Source of the DNA: Glandiceps talaboti
Lineage: Eukaryota > Hemichordata > Enteropneusta > Spengelidae
Assembly (NCBI RefSeq): GCF_964340395.1
Contig: NC_135560.1
Location: forward strand, 24,398,675 to 24,462,674
Direction of reading: 5' to 3'
Length of the DNA: 64,000 nucleotides
Under the pieces are notes generated by a model. The model was given only the letters and a program-made list of their open reading frames with translations, had not been told where the DNA came from and searched no databases. Below are positions 22,241-35,500 of this stretch, in pieces (the stretch's first letter is position 1; each line of letters begins with the position of its first letter). The position numbers were made by a program, and so were the translations under genes.

Positions 22241-24514
22241 ATAACCAGAGATGTAGATTTACAGGTGTGAGACTATCACAATGTGTTATAATGTATATCC
22301 TTGAGAAGGATTCAAAGACATGCATGGATAGCCTCTAGACTAGTTTACACTTTAACAATAGTGGTTCATAGAGATACATGATGTACATATATACAAACAT
22401 GTATACATTGTATCTCCGAAAGACTAGTGCATTCAAGTTGATGTGATCCTGTGATAAGTGAGAAAGTTTATCTTGAAATTATATAGAAAATACTTGCCTA
22501 AATTGAATGTTTAGAATAAAAATATGGCGGCCATACATTTGTACAATGTAACATTGAACATTGTTTTACACATGGGCATATGTCTAAGGTTACAGTTTGC
22601 AACATGACAAGGTGGTAACTGGTTACACAGAGCATTTCATCAAGCAACTTGAGAAGTAACTTGCAACAAGTTGCAGATAATCTGATATGTTGAATTCCTT
22701 GTGATGCACCTAGTGACATCGCAAAGGTCCTGCAATTATGTGCATACACAGACCAATTTGTCATATGTGATGAATTGCTTAGTTCATTACTCATCGAGTT
22801 GCCTAGTGTAGCTTGACTTTTATAGCTCCATTAAGATATATACAATGTCGCATTAATGTGAGGACACAGCATTAAAACATTAGAAGTGATCAGATTCAAA
22901 CCTGGGCTAATGTAATAAATAAGGATAAACTTCCTATAAGTGAATGTACCATCAATAATACCATACTCAACATATTATACTTTGAATACTTGAAAACTTA
23001 TTTCATACATGTATCTTATTTACAGGCAAACAATTATGAGCAAATACTTGAAAATAAAACAGTCCTCGCAACTCACCATGTTTCTCTGTTCATTGAGTTG
23101 CTGTGTCTGCTGACAAGATTAACCAATTATAGCACTAGAAAAGCAGACTGGAGTATATGTACTTTTTGTACATGCACAGAGATGAATAAACATCTTACAA
23201 AACATTTACAAATAGAAATATATACAAATGCAAATCACAACGGTTGTGTGAGTGAAAAACACTTCGATACAATTCAAACAATTGGCGGTCTCACTACCTT
23301 CAAAGAAATAAAAAGAAAGCGCCAAAGTATGAATATTTTAGGAGACGTACAACTTTATGAGTGAAGCTTGAACATTTAATGAATTATTGATGAGTTAACG
23401 GTCTGTGTTTCATATGTGCGTTACAAATGGTTAAAATACATGTACTTCTATGAATGTCATGTTCTCATTCAATGAGCTACATACACAAACATTCGTTACT
23501 AGCACACATACAGAGTAATATTCATGTATGGTTTAGGTATGCACATACATGTAAGGAACAACAAACCCATATGTGTACAGAGCATGAGTTGGACAAAACA
23601 AACTTGCCCAAAAAAAATCAATTGCAACAGACAATAGGTGTCTTAGTCTGCACTCTGCAGTGTCTGAAGTACATGTATGGTGACCCAACCCTCTTGTCTG
23701 TTTCTATCATCATACATACTCTTTTCTATGTGTACATTATTTGTACACTTTTATCTAGATCTGTCAGATGGGTCTGTGACCTGACATGAATCACTGTAGC
23801 CAGGCCATACTTTCTGATGTACATTGTACAGTTAACAGTTGTCATAAATGCTCTCTAATACTAATACTAATACTAATAGTAATACACTTGATAATTTCAA
23901 TATAGGTAAAAAACTTGTGTGTTGCTAGTTCACCAATGTAGTACATGGTGGTTTTGAAGGGAGATATACATGAAATGGTGCATTACACACAATTAGTAGG
24001 TCAGAGACCTCATATAAAACATAGAAATCACACCATGTTTTCTGACATAGGGTTAGTCATACATGTAGTTACACACAGTAATAAATGTGGTCACAATAAA
24101 ATGTTAAGAGTTGCAATGCCATTAATAACTTGTTCTTGGTTGCTGGTAAACCAATGTAATATGTGTCTACATCTCAGACAATTATGGGAGGTCAGAAATA
24201 AACATTAAAATTCATTGTGTCTACTAACTATCAGGTATTTTCCCGACTCCTATAAAAGTTTTTAAACAATCTTTCATCATTATTCCTTAGTGTTCTGTGC
24301 AGGCAGTCTTTTATAAACCCAATTTTGATGAATAATTAATGATGTTATCAGTACATAAAAGATAACATTGTTGACCACATGACATGATAAGTCTGTAAAC
24401 AGTGACAAACAAACCACAGATAACTAAAACATGTGTTAGTTATCTGTGAACAAACCAAGTATTTTTTTTAAAACTTGTAGCCCAGCAGTGTATGGTATAA
24501 CTTCATAATAATAC

Positions 24515-24838
24515 ATGTATATACTGGATAGTCCTTTAAGTTTTTACAAACTTGTCTCCAAAGAAGTCCAATGAGGGTTGTCCTCAATGGGTTCAATGTT
24601 AATGCAGGAGGAAACCAGTGTACATGTACCTGCAGATAAAACCTGAGTGTGTTGTTCAGTAGAGTCAAACTGAATGATACTTTTCTTACTCACAGTCACA
24701 GAGTGACAAATTTGATCAAGGACAGTTGACGAGGGTTCAAACTTTTCTTACTAACAGTGTGACAAATTTGATCAAGGAGTTGACTGCAGTGGTAAGAGGC
24801 ATGTGGTTTAAGCCACTTGGCAACCAACAACCAACAAA
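24515..24838 (-). mobile_element. tRNA-derived SINE, minus orientation, diverged
   Basis: On the minus strand it starts GGTTGTTGGTTGCCAAGTGG and continues TTAAACCAC, TGCCTCTTACCACTGCAGTC, then a body with CTGCATTAACATTGAACCCA. This matches the plus-strand copy at 18289. An internal segment around GACAAATTTGATCAAGGA is duplicated. Confidence 0.7.
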
Positions 24839-25679
24839 TGTAATCAATAGTCTATAAATGTTTGCTAGCTTCTACCACTACAAATACCCTATCACAGATT
24901 TGACAATGTCATTCGTCAAGCCAGTATGTTGTGCCAGATAGACTTTTCTGGCCTACAAATACCCAATGCTTTGCACCAAATACATTTGTATCCTGAGATG
25001 AAACAAAAACATGGAGAATAACTGGAAATGAATAACTTTACCATAAAAGTAATGGCATGTTATTGATGTTTATTTTGTAAACTACATGTATATGTATATA
25101 GCAGGATGGTTTGTTGAAAATTTTAAGATAAAAACCACCTGTGGATTTTCTATTCTTTCTCAGTGATGCAGAATTAACAGTTATTCTTGTTTTGAGGAGA
25201 ATGTCAAGATTTCAGAAATGATAGAGAAAGCTATAAAGTTTTGTTAATATTCCAATCCAAATTAGCATTGTGTCCCTTTTCTTTGAGAAATAAACTCATA
25301 AAATATCAATATGAACTGTGTATTATATAAACAGTTATAGGTGCAAATGCAGTCTATCAGTTCTAACACACCCCCACCTCCACCCCCACACAAATACAAA
25401 TAGATTGTATGTTCATAAATTCATAAAGAATATCACATTATCAGTAATACAGGGCTGAATTCACCTTTCCTAAATGGTCAATACATGTATGGTACTTGTG
25501 AATACTGACGGTATGTTTTAATACATCTAATACAGTCAGATGGTGGGATTGTTACGTTCATTTCAGAAACATACAGGATTCAATAAGGATATTTGTACCT
25601 GATGTAAGGGTTTGTATGATTGGTACAACACTAGTTGTATACCAGTATCATCATACCAACAGTAATGTGAAGAACTACT

Positions 25680-25825
25680 GCATATAAATATCACATGCAT
25701 ATCTACATAATACAGAAACTATACATCAGTTTAAACTCGACATTGTTCATACTACATGCAAATATCACATGCATATCTACATGTACATAATACAGAAACT
25801 ATACATCAGTTTAAACCTAACATTG
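25680..25825. repeat. About 65-bp duplication, 2 copies
   Basis: AAATATCACATGCATATCTA followed by AATACAGAAACTATACATCA and GTTTAAAC occurs twice in a row. The second copy has an extra TGTACA. Confidence 0.8.
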
Positions 25826-26875
25826 TTTGTACATGTAAATGCCCAAAATTTGCGATAACACTGACATCAGCCAGACTGTATATGTCTATTTATTGATGTT
25901 TTTGTGGTACCAGAAGATAACATTACAACAATCTGATAATTTGTATCCACACAGGATAATAAACAACTGACAAACAGACAGGATCTATAGTCCACTATAA
26001 AACACAAGTACTGACACCTGATTAAACATAATGTATATTCCTATAAAAACATAGTGTATTTTCTTCTACATAACTACAATTGAAAACTGCTGTGTCATCC
26101 TTATTTTTGGTATGGTTTTCTAATAAGAGAAATTAATGTAATGGAAAAAGTTCAAAAAAACTGAATAATGGTAATCTCATGTTTATTCTTAGATTATTTC
26201 TTGACAATTGTACTTATCATGAAGTCTAAATTGTGAATTGACTGAAAACTTAGATTTAACAATGATAATCAAATGTTTAAAACAAGTTATATGCCGCAAG
26301 GCAGGAGAGATGGGTTGAAAACTCATCATCACTACATGTACATGTAACTGTCTGCCAAGTTGAATTTCACAAAATGTGTGCCTGTAATGTGTCAAAAAGG
26401 GACAGGTACAAAGGTACTTTAATATACATGTAAATGTTGTGTGTTTTCAATTAATACTAATAATGACACATCCATTAGAAACATATTTTTTTCTGTAAAA
26501 TACTGACATCAAGCACTTCTGACACATACATGTACAAGGATAGTTTCAGGAATGTGGTATGAGATTGTGAAACTATGACAGCATCAAACTGTAAACATGA
26601 AATTTCTTATTAGCAATCTATTGTTACGTATTATTGACAATTTTTACTTGAAATGGATTCCTTCAGACATTGTAATTTGTATGATTGACACAAAACAAAT
26701 AAATCCAGCCTACCATTCCTTAGTTCCTAATTAAAACTGACAAACAAATGTATGACCCAGAGGGAGTTAAAGAACATCTGGTACATGTACCTCTGTATAC
26801 ATCTGTTTTTTAGGAACCATACAATGCAAAATAAAAGCAAAACATTTACCTTTGCACACATCTGAACAAGGCCTC

Positions 26876-27295
26876 AGCCCCCCTCCCTTCCCCCCATCCC
26901 CTCCTCACTTAATTGGCCAAAATAATTGTTTCAAACAGCACAATCAATTTGAAATCAGAATGTGGTAGTATGTAGTACTATGAACATAAAACCATTTGGA
27001 AATATTTACATTTAGGGGTACAAAACAGATTCCATTAAAAGTAAAATCATCTTTGTTGGATGAGATCTAAATGGTTCCCCCTCCCTCCCCAAACTAATAG
27101 AATTGACTTTATTATCCTACATCGAAATTTTGATCTCAACCCTTATACTATGATTGAATGATATTGCTGAGTCATACTAATAATACATCAATAAATAAGG
27201 TGGTTGATAGAGTCAGGATTCATCACATGGAAACCTTGGGGTAGAAGTCAGGGTGGGGTGGGGTGGGGAGTTCAGGTGGTGGGATTGGGTAGAGT
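26876..27295. other. G-quadruplex-prone tracts on both strands
   Basis: C runs at 26878-26905 and 27078-27091 are G-rich on the minus strand. GGTGGGGTGGGGTGGGGAG near 27250-27270 is G-rich on the plus strand. These fit the four-G-run pattern, but no function is shown. Confidence 0.5.
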
Positions 27296-30200
27296 ATGTT
27301 TGTGTACATGCAGGTGATTGCTCCATGTTGGAAAAATCACCTATACATACGTGATGTAGTGTGCTGTATACATTACAGTCCCTCTAATAGTTGTGATATA
27401 TGTATCACTAGTACACTTCACAAATAAAGGATTTTGAAATCTTATTTAATCTCAGCATTGTTTCTTTCAGCAAAAACCTGTGCATGCATCATACTTTTAA
27501 GTGTGACTTCAAGTCTTCAAGAATACCATCTTTATGAAGATGAGATACATGTACCCCCCTCCCCTCCCCCATCACTGAGTTTAGAGTCTCTCTGGGGTCA
27601 TATCTGTGTATGAACACAGCTTCAAGGCAGACCTACATTGTACATCATGTTAAACTGTATACCAAGCTATACCTTGTATTTGTAGCTGTACAAGTAACAA
27701 GTAGGCCTTGACTACTTGATACTCCCATGGCAACAGTTTGTTGTTGCTATTCAACATTTCTTTTTCTATATAGCAAAACTTTAAAAAAAATCATATCTGG
27801 AAATGTACACTGTATCATCCATCATGGGCATGAGATTCTTCATGTCCAATATTTTTCTTTTCTGCAACATTTTTTTGAAAGGATAATTTGTTTTCATCAA
27901 TTTATCACTAGTTTTAAGTGAAAAGATTGGTATGATGTCATATAGCAATGACGAGTTATGGATATGTTCAGCTATGCCCTCACAGCCTACAGTTACATCA
28001 TTCTTCAAAAATTCTTGTAGTGAGAATAGATACATGTACAACCAGTATACATGTGTACATACTATTGCTAGACATGTACTTTATCTATAAAAGGTCATTC
28101 ACTTGTCAATATGTCATCTAACACAACTGAAGAGTGAACATTATTAATCTAGCCCATGAATGGAAATCTGTCTTGTATTATTAATATTCAAACCAATTCA
28201 AATAGTTAGGATGAGTGATCTGAAAGCCAACCATTTCCTGTCATTCTGAAAAACAACACATCACAAAGCTGTAAATTCTACATTACATCACATTTGAAAC
28301 TGTTTAATTCTAGTTTCCAAAATACATCCTAATATCACAGATGAACCAGGCTTCATTCATTGGTTATAGTACATGTAACAATAACAAAGAAACTGATACG
28401 GATAAACATGACAAAACAATTACAAACATGTATCAAATCAACATTCATATGCAACAAATGTTGCAATAAATTGTTATATGTATAAATGGTCACACATTAT
28501 AAAATTCCACTGTCATAGTGACTATTCACAACCATAGTGAAAAATTATTGTAATATTAGCCCTGCCCCCACATGGAATTTTGAATGGGTTTGAAACTGAA
28601 TCAAAGTTGATCCTCTTGTCCTCACATCCATGAAAACCAGTTTGAGCTGACTGAATCAATTTCAACTACCTACATGTAAGGTGGTTTGAACCGATTCAAA
28701 GATTCAGTTTGAAACTGATGCAAAATCATATTATTAATAAGTAAATTAATTCAAATCATTTGCTCAGTTCTGTCATGGGGACAGACAATGGTTTTCGAAC
28801 TGATGTAACTGAATCAATTCAGGTGGGAATTTCATCTTTGTTGAAAATATACATCCATTGTTTTTCTTATGATGGATTTCATGTGATTTTGAAGAGATCC
28901 GCACAAAGTCTACAAGTGTAGAAAAGATATTTATATGAGTTGGAATTTTCAAGATAGCACCAAACATACGTCAGTGAAAATTTGGAAAAATAAATTCATG
29001 AAAAATACAGTACACTGTACATGTAATGTACTTAGTAAATGTAGCAACTACATGTATACCATTACCAAGTGAAGGCTGGATTTGACTACAAAATGTGCAG
29101 TGTGCATTTACACTAATACAGAAAATCTCTTTTCAAAATCATTGATCCCTACTTTACTTGGCTATGTGAAATCAAACAGACATAAACAGATCAATAGTTG
29201 TTACAGAGGAGAAAAGACACAAAAGGATAATGGTTTTTTGGTGTAAACCTTTATCCCTTTTTATGGCATTTGATAATACTCTCGAATAGACACTCTAAAC
29301 ATACCGTAAAATGAAAACTATCTTTGTCACTGTCTCATTACATCTTGTCAAAAAGAGTAATTATTGTAAAATACACTTTCTTTGAATTTGTGCAATGATG
29401 GAACAATGCTGTGATTTATAGAAATGTCAATATCCCACTGCTTGGTTTTGTTGATGTCAGTGAATTGAATTACTTGTGATGGGGCAGTCTAGGTGTGACA
29501 AATATACAAAAATTTTATCATTCTTTTACTACCTTATTTTCATTTTAAATCCTTGATTTTTGTTCATGGTGATGTTTTCATTTAATAAAAGATAAAAAAT
29601 TACTCGACCTCGTAATACATTTTAGCACTGTTCCCAATTCAAAACAGTGCAACAAGCTGCAGTCAATAATGTCAATTTTACCTACATGTATTTTCCTACA
29701 ACTTAATTGGTACATGATACAATGTATGTCACTTGAATTCTCACTGTTAGCAAATATTAATGAAGAAAATTACTACTGAGGTACATGTTTGCATACATTG
29801 TATTCCATTCATCATAACATTAACCAACAAGTGCCCCATTTCCAGTCATAACTATTCACAATGAACTGTGCATTTTCAACCTTGCTATTAAAGTGATGCC
29901 CTTACACATTTTATAATGGGAGAGTTACTGATCAAAGCTCATCGCTAGCAAAATCACTGTTTACTGAAATATCAAGTGTTTAGATAGATAAAACAATCAA
30001 CGATGAACATACATTCACATTGTATTGCAGAATGATCTGTATTTTGTGTGCATGTTATCATTATCATTGTTCACCCTCTGCACCTGGAGAAATAACACAG
30101 GCAACACTTATCACACTTTTGCAGACATATTTAGCGAAAGGCTCATTGGAAACACACTTCAAATGTATACAAATTCAATGTACATGTACTGGTATACACC

Positions 30201-31082
30201 TACATTGACACACATTCATCTACAAATGTACTTTCATCAATTTTTCAAATTACATGTACATTGTAATCGAAAAATTAATCAACCCCTACTCACCATTAAT
30301 ATTGATTCAATCATATCAAATTTCACAAAAACTGCATTGTATAAGACATTAGCATAGTGTAAGTGACAGAAATGAAAATATAACAATTTTACTTAATATT
30401 TCATCAATATGCTTTAGTAAATATTTTCAATCCCAAACCAAAAAAAAACTAGCACTCAAATGTAGAAGGAAATGAAATCGTACATGTATACATAACGTCA
30501 TTAGATTAATGTTCCAAATGCCATAAATGAAAATCCTGTCAATATCATCAAATTGTATGGTTTTTTTTTTTCATTGTATGTTTTTTTTTTCAATAAATTT
30601 CTGTACATGTACCATAGTCTTGTTTGTAAATTTATGTTACAATTTTAAAAGGTTGCACGATAGTGAAACAAACTGACTATGTGAAACATTTGGAAGAAGA
30701 ACTTTAAACTCACAACACTCAAACATTCTTACAAAAATTTTGATGTGCATACATGTACTCTACAAAGATGTCTGGTTGTTTTAGGATGATGACTCATTGT
30801 GATAGCAATAACTCAGAAATAAAGTAACTTATAATAAGTATTACAGCTGTGAAGTTTAAAAATAAGCTATTATAATTTTGAAATAGAGTTACATGTAATA
30901 AAAAAATGTCTATGTTTTGAATTAAAAGGAACAAATTATAGACGAATGTGGATTTTTAAATTATCAAACATAAAAAAAATTAAAATATTTTCTTTTGTCA
31001 GAGTTGCCAAGGGGTATCTTATATTCATGGGAATAAACCCAATGCAATTTCTTTCATTTGTATGAATATTTCAATTATTTTA

Positions 31083-31105
31083 ATATATATATATATATAT
31101 ATAAT
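31083..31105. repeat. (AT)n microsatellite
   Basis: About 23 bp of alternating AT. It marks the left side of the CpG-richer block. Confidence 0.85.
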
Positions 31106-32199
31106 ATTCGGGCGAATTTCTGCGAATCATGTTCACATGCAGACACATGGAACACCCGGTCCCCCCTCCCCACTACACATTCAAATGCACGCAAAACACT
31201 CAAAAAAGAGTTGAAAACAAGAACTCACCCTCCGAGGGTACGATCGAATTTCAGTTTGACACTCATTTCAGTCTTCTGCGGGTGTACAGCGTGGTAGTGA
31301 TCTCACATCCATGTAATGTTGTTGTACAACTCATTTTGACTGAACAGCGTAAAACTTAGAGTGTTTCGTTGTCAGACTTGTGACACGAAATGCAACGGTT
31401 TGGAAAACCAACACATCCCGATTGTTAAAAGTAAATTATTTATCCACAGCAACACAAATATTATATTACACCTTTTCGGTTAGTGTAATGAATTATTTCG
31501 TGAAATCAGCGACCACACAATCTTGGCTCTTCAATAATTAAACTTCGGAAACTTACAAAACTAACTTTTCTTGTTCAACTTTGGCACATTTTCAAAGTGG
31601 TAACGTTTTTTCTGAGTTTACTTGAGAACGATTTGTCTAATTTTACCACTCTACTTGAAGCGGATCCGTATCGTATTCTGTGTCCGTTGGCAACCATTTA
31701 CTGAATGAAATACCAAGACCGATCGATTACAACAAACGAGCCTCGGCACCTGTTTCCGTTAGACGAGTTTATGACACCGGTTGATTTACATCATTTGGCG
31801 TCGTTAGAAACGCCGGTGTTACGAAATTTCACCTGGCTGACTCACTCTCAGTGAGATTCCAAGTTCATTCCGTGAGGTAAAAGTCAACTGTCAATATAAT
31901 TCTTGTATCCTTCTACCTTCAGATACACCACGTCGCTCGAGAAACCCTCGCCCCTATTCAGGTAATATTTTGTCACGGTCAATAAACTTCAAAATGGCGC
32001 TGCAGAAGACAACCTCCGCCTAAGAACCTTTATACATCTAATAAAAGAAAATATTATCTATGTTTTTGTGGAAGTGTACTCAAGATTTTAGGGTTCTCTG
32101 ATATCTAATAAAAATTTATTGATATAGTTATAGTAATATTTTTTGTCATTTTAGGACACTGTAGTTATGATGTAAAAAATTACTTTTTAAAAATAGATC

Positions 32200-32255
32200 G
32201 AGGGTAGTGGAGAAGAGAAGCAACCAACATTTTACATCATGGCGGATGTTTTGAA
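32200..32255 (+). other. ATR: Probable ATR 5' UTR exon 1 (5' end uncertain)
   Basis: Ends at AA|GTGAGT, a good donor, and pairs with the acceptor TTTTACAG at 32,390. The coding start follows 26 nt into the next exon. The 5' boundary is a guess; only the donor is read directly. Confidence 0.5.
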
Positions 32256-32394
32256 GTGAGTTAAGTTCCCGGGATTACTTGTTCAATGTAATTATACTTA
32301 TTAGTTACTCGACTTACCCTTCGACAGTAATTAAGTAGCGCTGTTGACCTTGCATTTACATTTAACTGGTTGTTCCTCTTTCTTTTACAGGTAG
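32239..32394 (+). promoter_or_regulatory. Upstream ORF MADVLK-stop, spanning the 5' UTR intron
   Basis: ATG at 32239 has A at -3 and G at +4 (strong context) and reads MADVL. After splicing AA to G at 32391 it gives K then TAG. Without splicing it also gives K then TGA. The main ATR ATG at 32417 has G at -3 but T at +4, so the uORF could damp translation. Confidence 0.5.
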
Positions 32395-32416
32395 CTAATA
32401 ATAACGCGGACCAGTG

Positions 32417-32529
32417 ATGTCGTCGTCTTCCGGGTCTGCAAGTACTAGCACGAGTAGCAGCTCCAAGTCCCCAAATATTTTACTGAAAGAATTAAATGCT
32501 GCATTCGGTAGACTAAAGAATGTAGACAG
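32417..32529 (+). CDS. ATR: ATR coding exon 1
   Basis: Starts [20 protein letters not shown] and continues [17 protein letters not shown]. The Ser-rich start is not conserved in vertebrates. Acceptor TTTTACAG at 32390 leaves a 26-nt UTR segment before the ATG; donor AG|GTAATG, phase 2. Confidence 0.85.
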
Positions 32530-35500
32530 GTAATGAATGAATTAGTTGACGAAAACTATCATAGAATGCATGTTATGGAGCTTACACCTCATGGGGGTGA
32601 TTCGGTGGGGCATTCTATCTTCATGATCTCATATATAAATAAAGGGAAAGTTATACCGGAATATGATAAAAGTGATACATGACTGGCATAATTATTTTAA
32701 GGGCCTTATGACTTAACAAACATAAATTTTAACATTTTAAATAATATAAATACAAGGAAATTCTGAATACACATTTTATAGACTCCATGACCAACACATA
32801 TTTTACTTTCTGAGGTCATTTCATATACCATACATCAAATCTAGCTGGACCACGTCACTACTTTTATTGGTGACATCTTTGGCATTGGGAAAATTAGACT
32901 GATACAACCCTAATCTGTTATCTGTAATGTTTTCATCTGTATCACTTTTTATATCAAACCATTTCTATACAACCATAAATATAACTAGATAATATCTTTT
33001 TTTTCTTCTTTTTTTTATATATATAAATATAACTAGATAATATCATAACTAGGCAAAGCCCATAAGCTCACGCAGGGTAGATTTGTGACCGGCTGCCTGG
33101 GCCAGGTTTGATACACTTGATCTGGGTCATTTTTTAGGGGTATTCACTATTGACCATCAAAATTTATTTTATTGAATGATATCTAATTCTCTGACATGGA
33201 CGAGAAGTAAAGAAAGTCAAAACTCTATGCAGTTGTTGGTTTCAAAAACCATCATAGCCATTAGATTAATATTGTTCATTTTCAATCAGCATCACGATTT
33301 CTCAATTCAACTCGATGATTTAGGAATGTTACTGTACCAACAAATATAGGAAAGTAATTATTCTTTTTAGAACATGTAAAAAAATCAATTATCGACAATA
33401 TAAATGTCAAAACCACACTTCCACAACCCAGAAATTAAACTGCGCTATGTCATCAGTGGTCGTATCGCGTACCGCCATGCATCAAACTTCCAAATAGTGT
33501 AACAATTTCTCCTTGAGGTACAGTGATGCCTCAATACTCGTTACAATGTTATGATAACCATGCCAACAGGCCTACTGTTACAATATTGCAATGCATGGTG
33601 ATGTTATGTCGCCTATGCTATACGATGATACGGTAGCGTGTGGAGAATGCACGTAGTATATGGAAGGCGCATGCGTAGTCACTGCGCGCCGCAATGGATC
33701 CCTGGGAGAACCACCAATTTTTTTCGCATAGGATACACGACGCGCATGCGTACTTGTCGCGAGCTATTAAAATATTGCTCAATATTTTTCTTTATTCAGC
33801 CAAGGAAAACACAAACGATGTCAAAGGGCCTTGTGTAAGTCGTAGTCTTGTAAAAATCAAGAAATGTAATGGGAAATTTTGAATGTTGCCAGAAGCAATG
33901 ATGTAGATGCATGTTGTCATGATGTAGAATAACAGAGATATCAAATCTTTATTTTGTTCACATGTGTTCAACTTGGCTTGTGTGTGGTATAATACTTCTT
34001 GTTATCTTACAGTACACAACAGAGACAGTCATCAGACATTAAGATTGCCCAACAGATACTAATTAAATTGATAAATGAACACCTGGTAGATCTTGATAAA
34101 GGTAGGTTTTTCCAACATTCATCTTTATAGGTCTTAGCTATACAATACTTTATAAAATGGACCTCCACTGTCTATGGTTACATTGTATACATTTATGTAT
34201 ATATACATTATAAGTTTTATCATCAGCAGTGGACAAGTAGGGGGTTGAGCATTTGATAGCTCCAAAACACAGATGAATTTAGGATTTTAATACCTGACTG
34301 ATGATAGGATCTAAGAAATGGTTCTGAAAAGTGAGCATCACAGGGCAAAAATCAAAGTCCTGGCTGCGCCATGGTCACAGGTAGCCTGTCTACTCACTGG
34401 ATCTATGATGTAGATAGACTAGTGTACCGCTTTCATTGTATATCAACACAATCATAAATAGTGAAATATCAACACAATCTATGATGTAGATAGCCTAGTG
34501 TACCGCTTTCATTGAATATCAACACAATTGTAAATAGTGAAATATCAACAAAATCGAAGATGTAGATAGGCAAGTGTACCGCTTTCATGGAATATCAACA
34601 CAATTGTAAATAGTGAAATATCAACACAATCTATGATGTAGATAGACTAGTGTACCACTTTCATTGAATATCAACACAATTGTAAACAATGAAATATCAA
34701 CACAATCTATTTGATGTGCAGAACCCCCCCCCCCCAGTCCCTTTACTTTACAATTGCATTTATTTGCAAGTTTGTAAATGTCAAACTTCATTATTTTATT
34801 TCATATTACAGTATACTATGAAATTACCAAAGCTTCAAATACAGGAGGCACGGCTCATTTCACAGTTATCATTCAGCTTCTTGAACTGTGTACAGCTCAG
34901 TTCCCAGCCATATTTGCCAGTGGTCCCTCTCCTATGACTGATGATACCCCAGGTTTATCACAGCTGAGTAGAAATCTCATGCCACCACAAGATGCTGAAT
35001 ATCATATCTGTAAATGTGAGTAAGAAAAAGGTTCTCAATGTTGTATAAAGTATGCACCCCAAAAAACAACAACAAAGTGAAATAAATACAAACAAAAGAA
35101 CAAAACTAAAGCATAGTACATGTATATCTTGATTTGTTTCTTTCAAAGCCATTACAAAAAGACTTGTACGTCTTATATTATTGGGTAACCATACTGGAAT
35201 ACTGGAAGAATAGACATCAATTTACAATTAGTATTGAAACGATATTTGAGCAAAAATTCAACAACAGCACAACACAACACTGTGATTGTCGATTTGATGT
35301 ATGAGGGCCTCGATGGAAAGAAGCCAACCCTGCAATGCTCTGCATTGTTTGTAACGCATATTGAGTTTTTACCCTGAATAAAGATATATTATAATAATAA
35401 ATAATAACAATTGTCATGTGACACCATACAAGATGGTCATTTGACTCAAAGTATAATGTGTACTGATATGTAGTGATTCAAAGCAAAGCTGTGCGAATTG

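Larger units (their letters stand above)
13570..31100. other. About 17.5 kb without recognisable exons; probable AGTPBP1 5' intron
   Basis: I found no splice-flanked conserved coding segment here. The content is AT-rich sequence, minisatellites, SINE copies and a foldback element, itemised separately. The reading as a 5' intron is an inference from the CpG-rich block at 31.1-32.0 kb; the true AGTPBP1 start site could instead lie close to 13.6 kb. Confidence 0.5.
31120..32416. promoter_or_regulatory. Probable bidirectional promoter / 5' region between AGTPBP1 and ATR
   Basis: CpG dinucleotides are clearly denser here (notably 31,130-31,990) than in the flanking AT-rich DNA. It sits between a minus-strand gene and a plus-strand gene in head-to-head order. 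No TATA box or precise start site could be assigned. The ATR side has a likely first exon ending at 32,255. Confidence 0.5.

Noticed and set aside
22990-23364. 124-codon open frame on the plus strand starting MKTYFIHVSYLQ, the longest non-repetitive frame in the exonless interval
   Set aside because: No recognisable domain, no supporting splice context, and Cys/Thr/Asn-rich composition typical of AT-rich intronic frames. A homology search or RNA-seq would decide.
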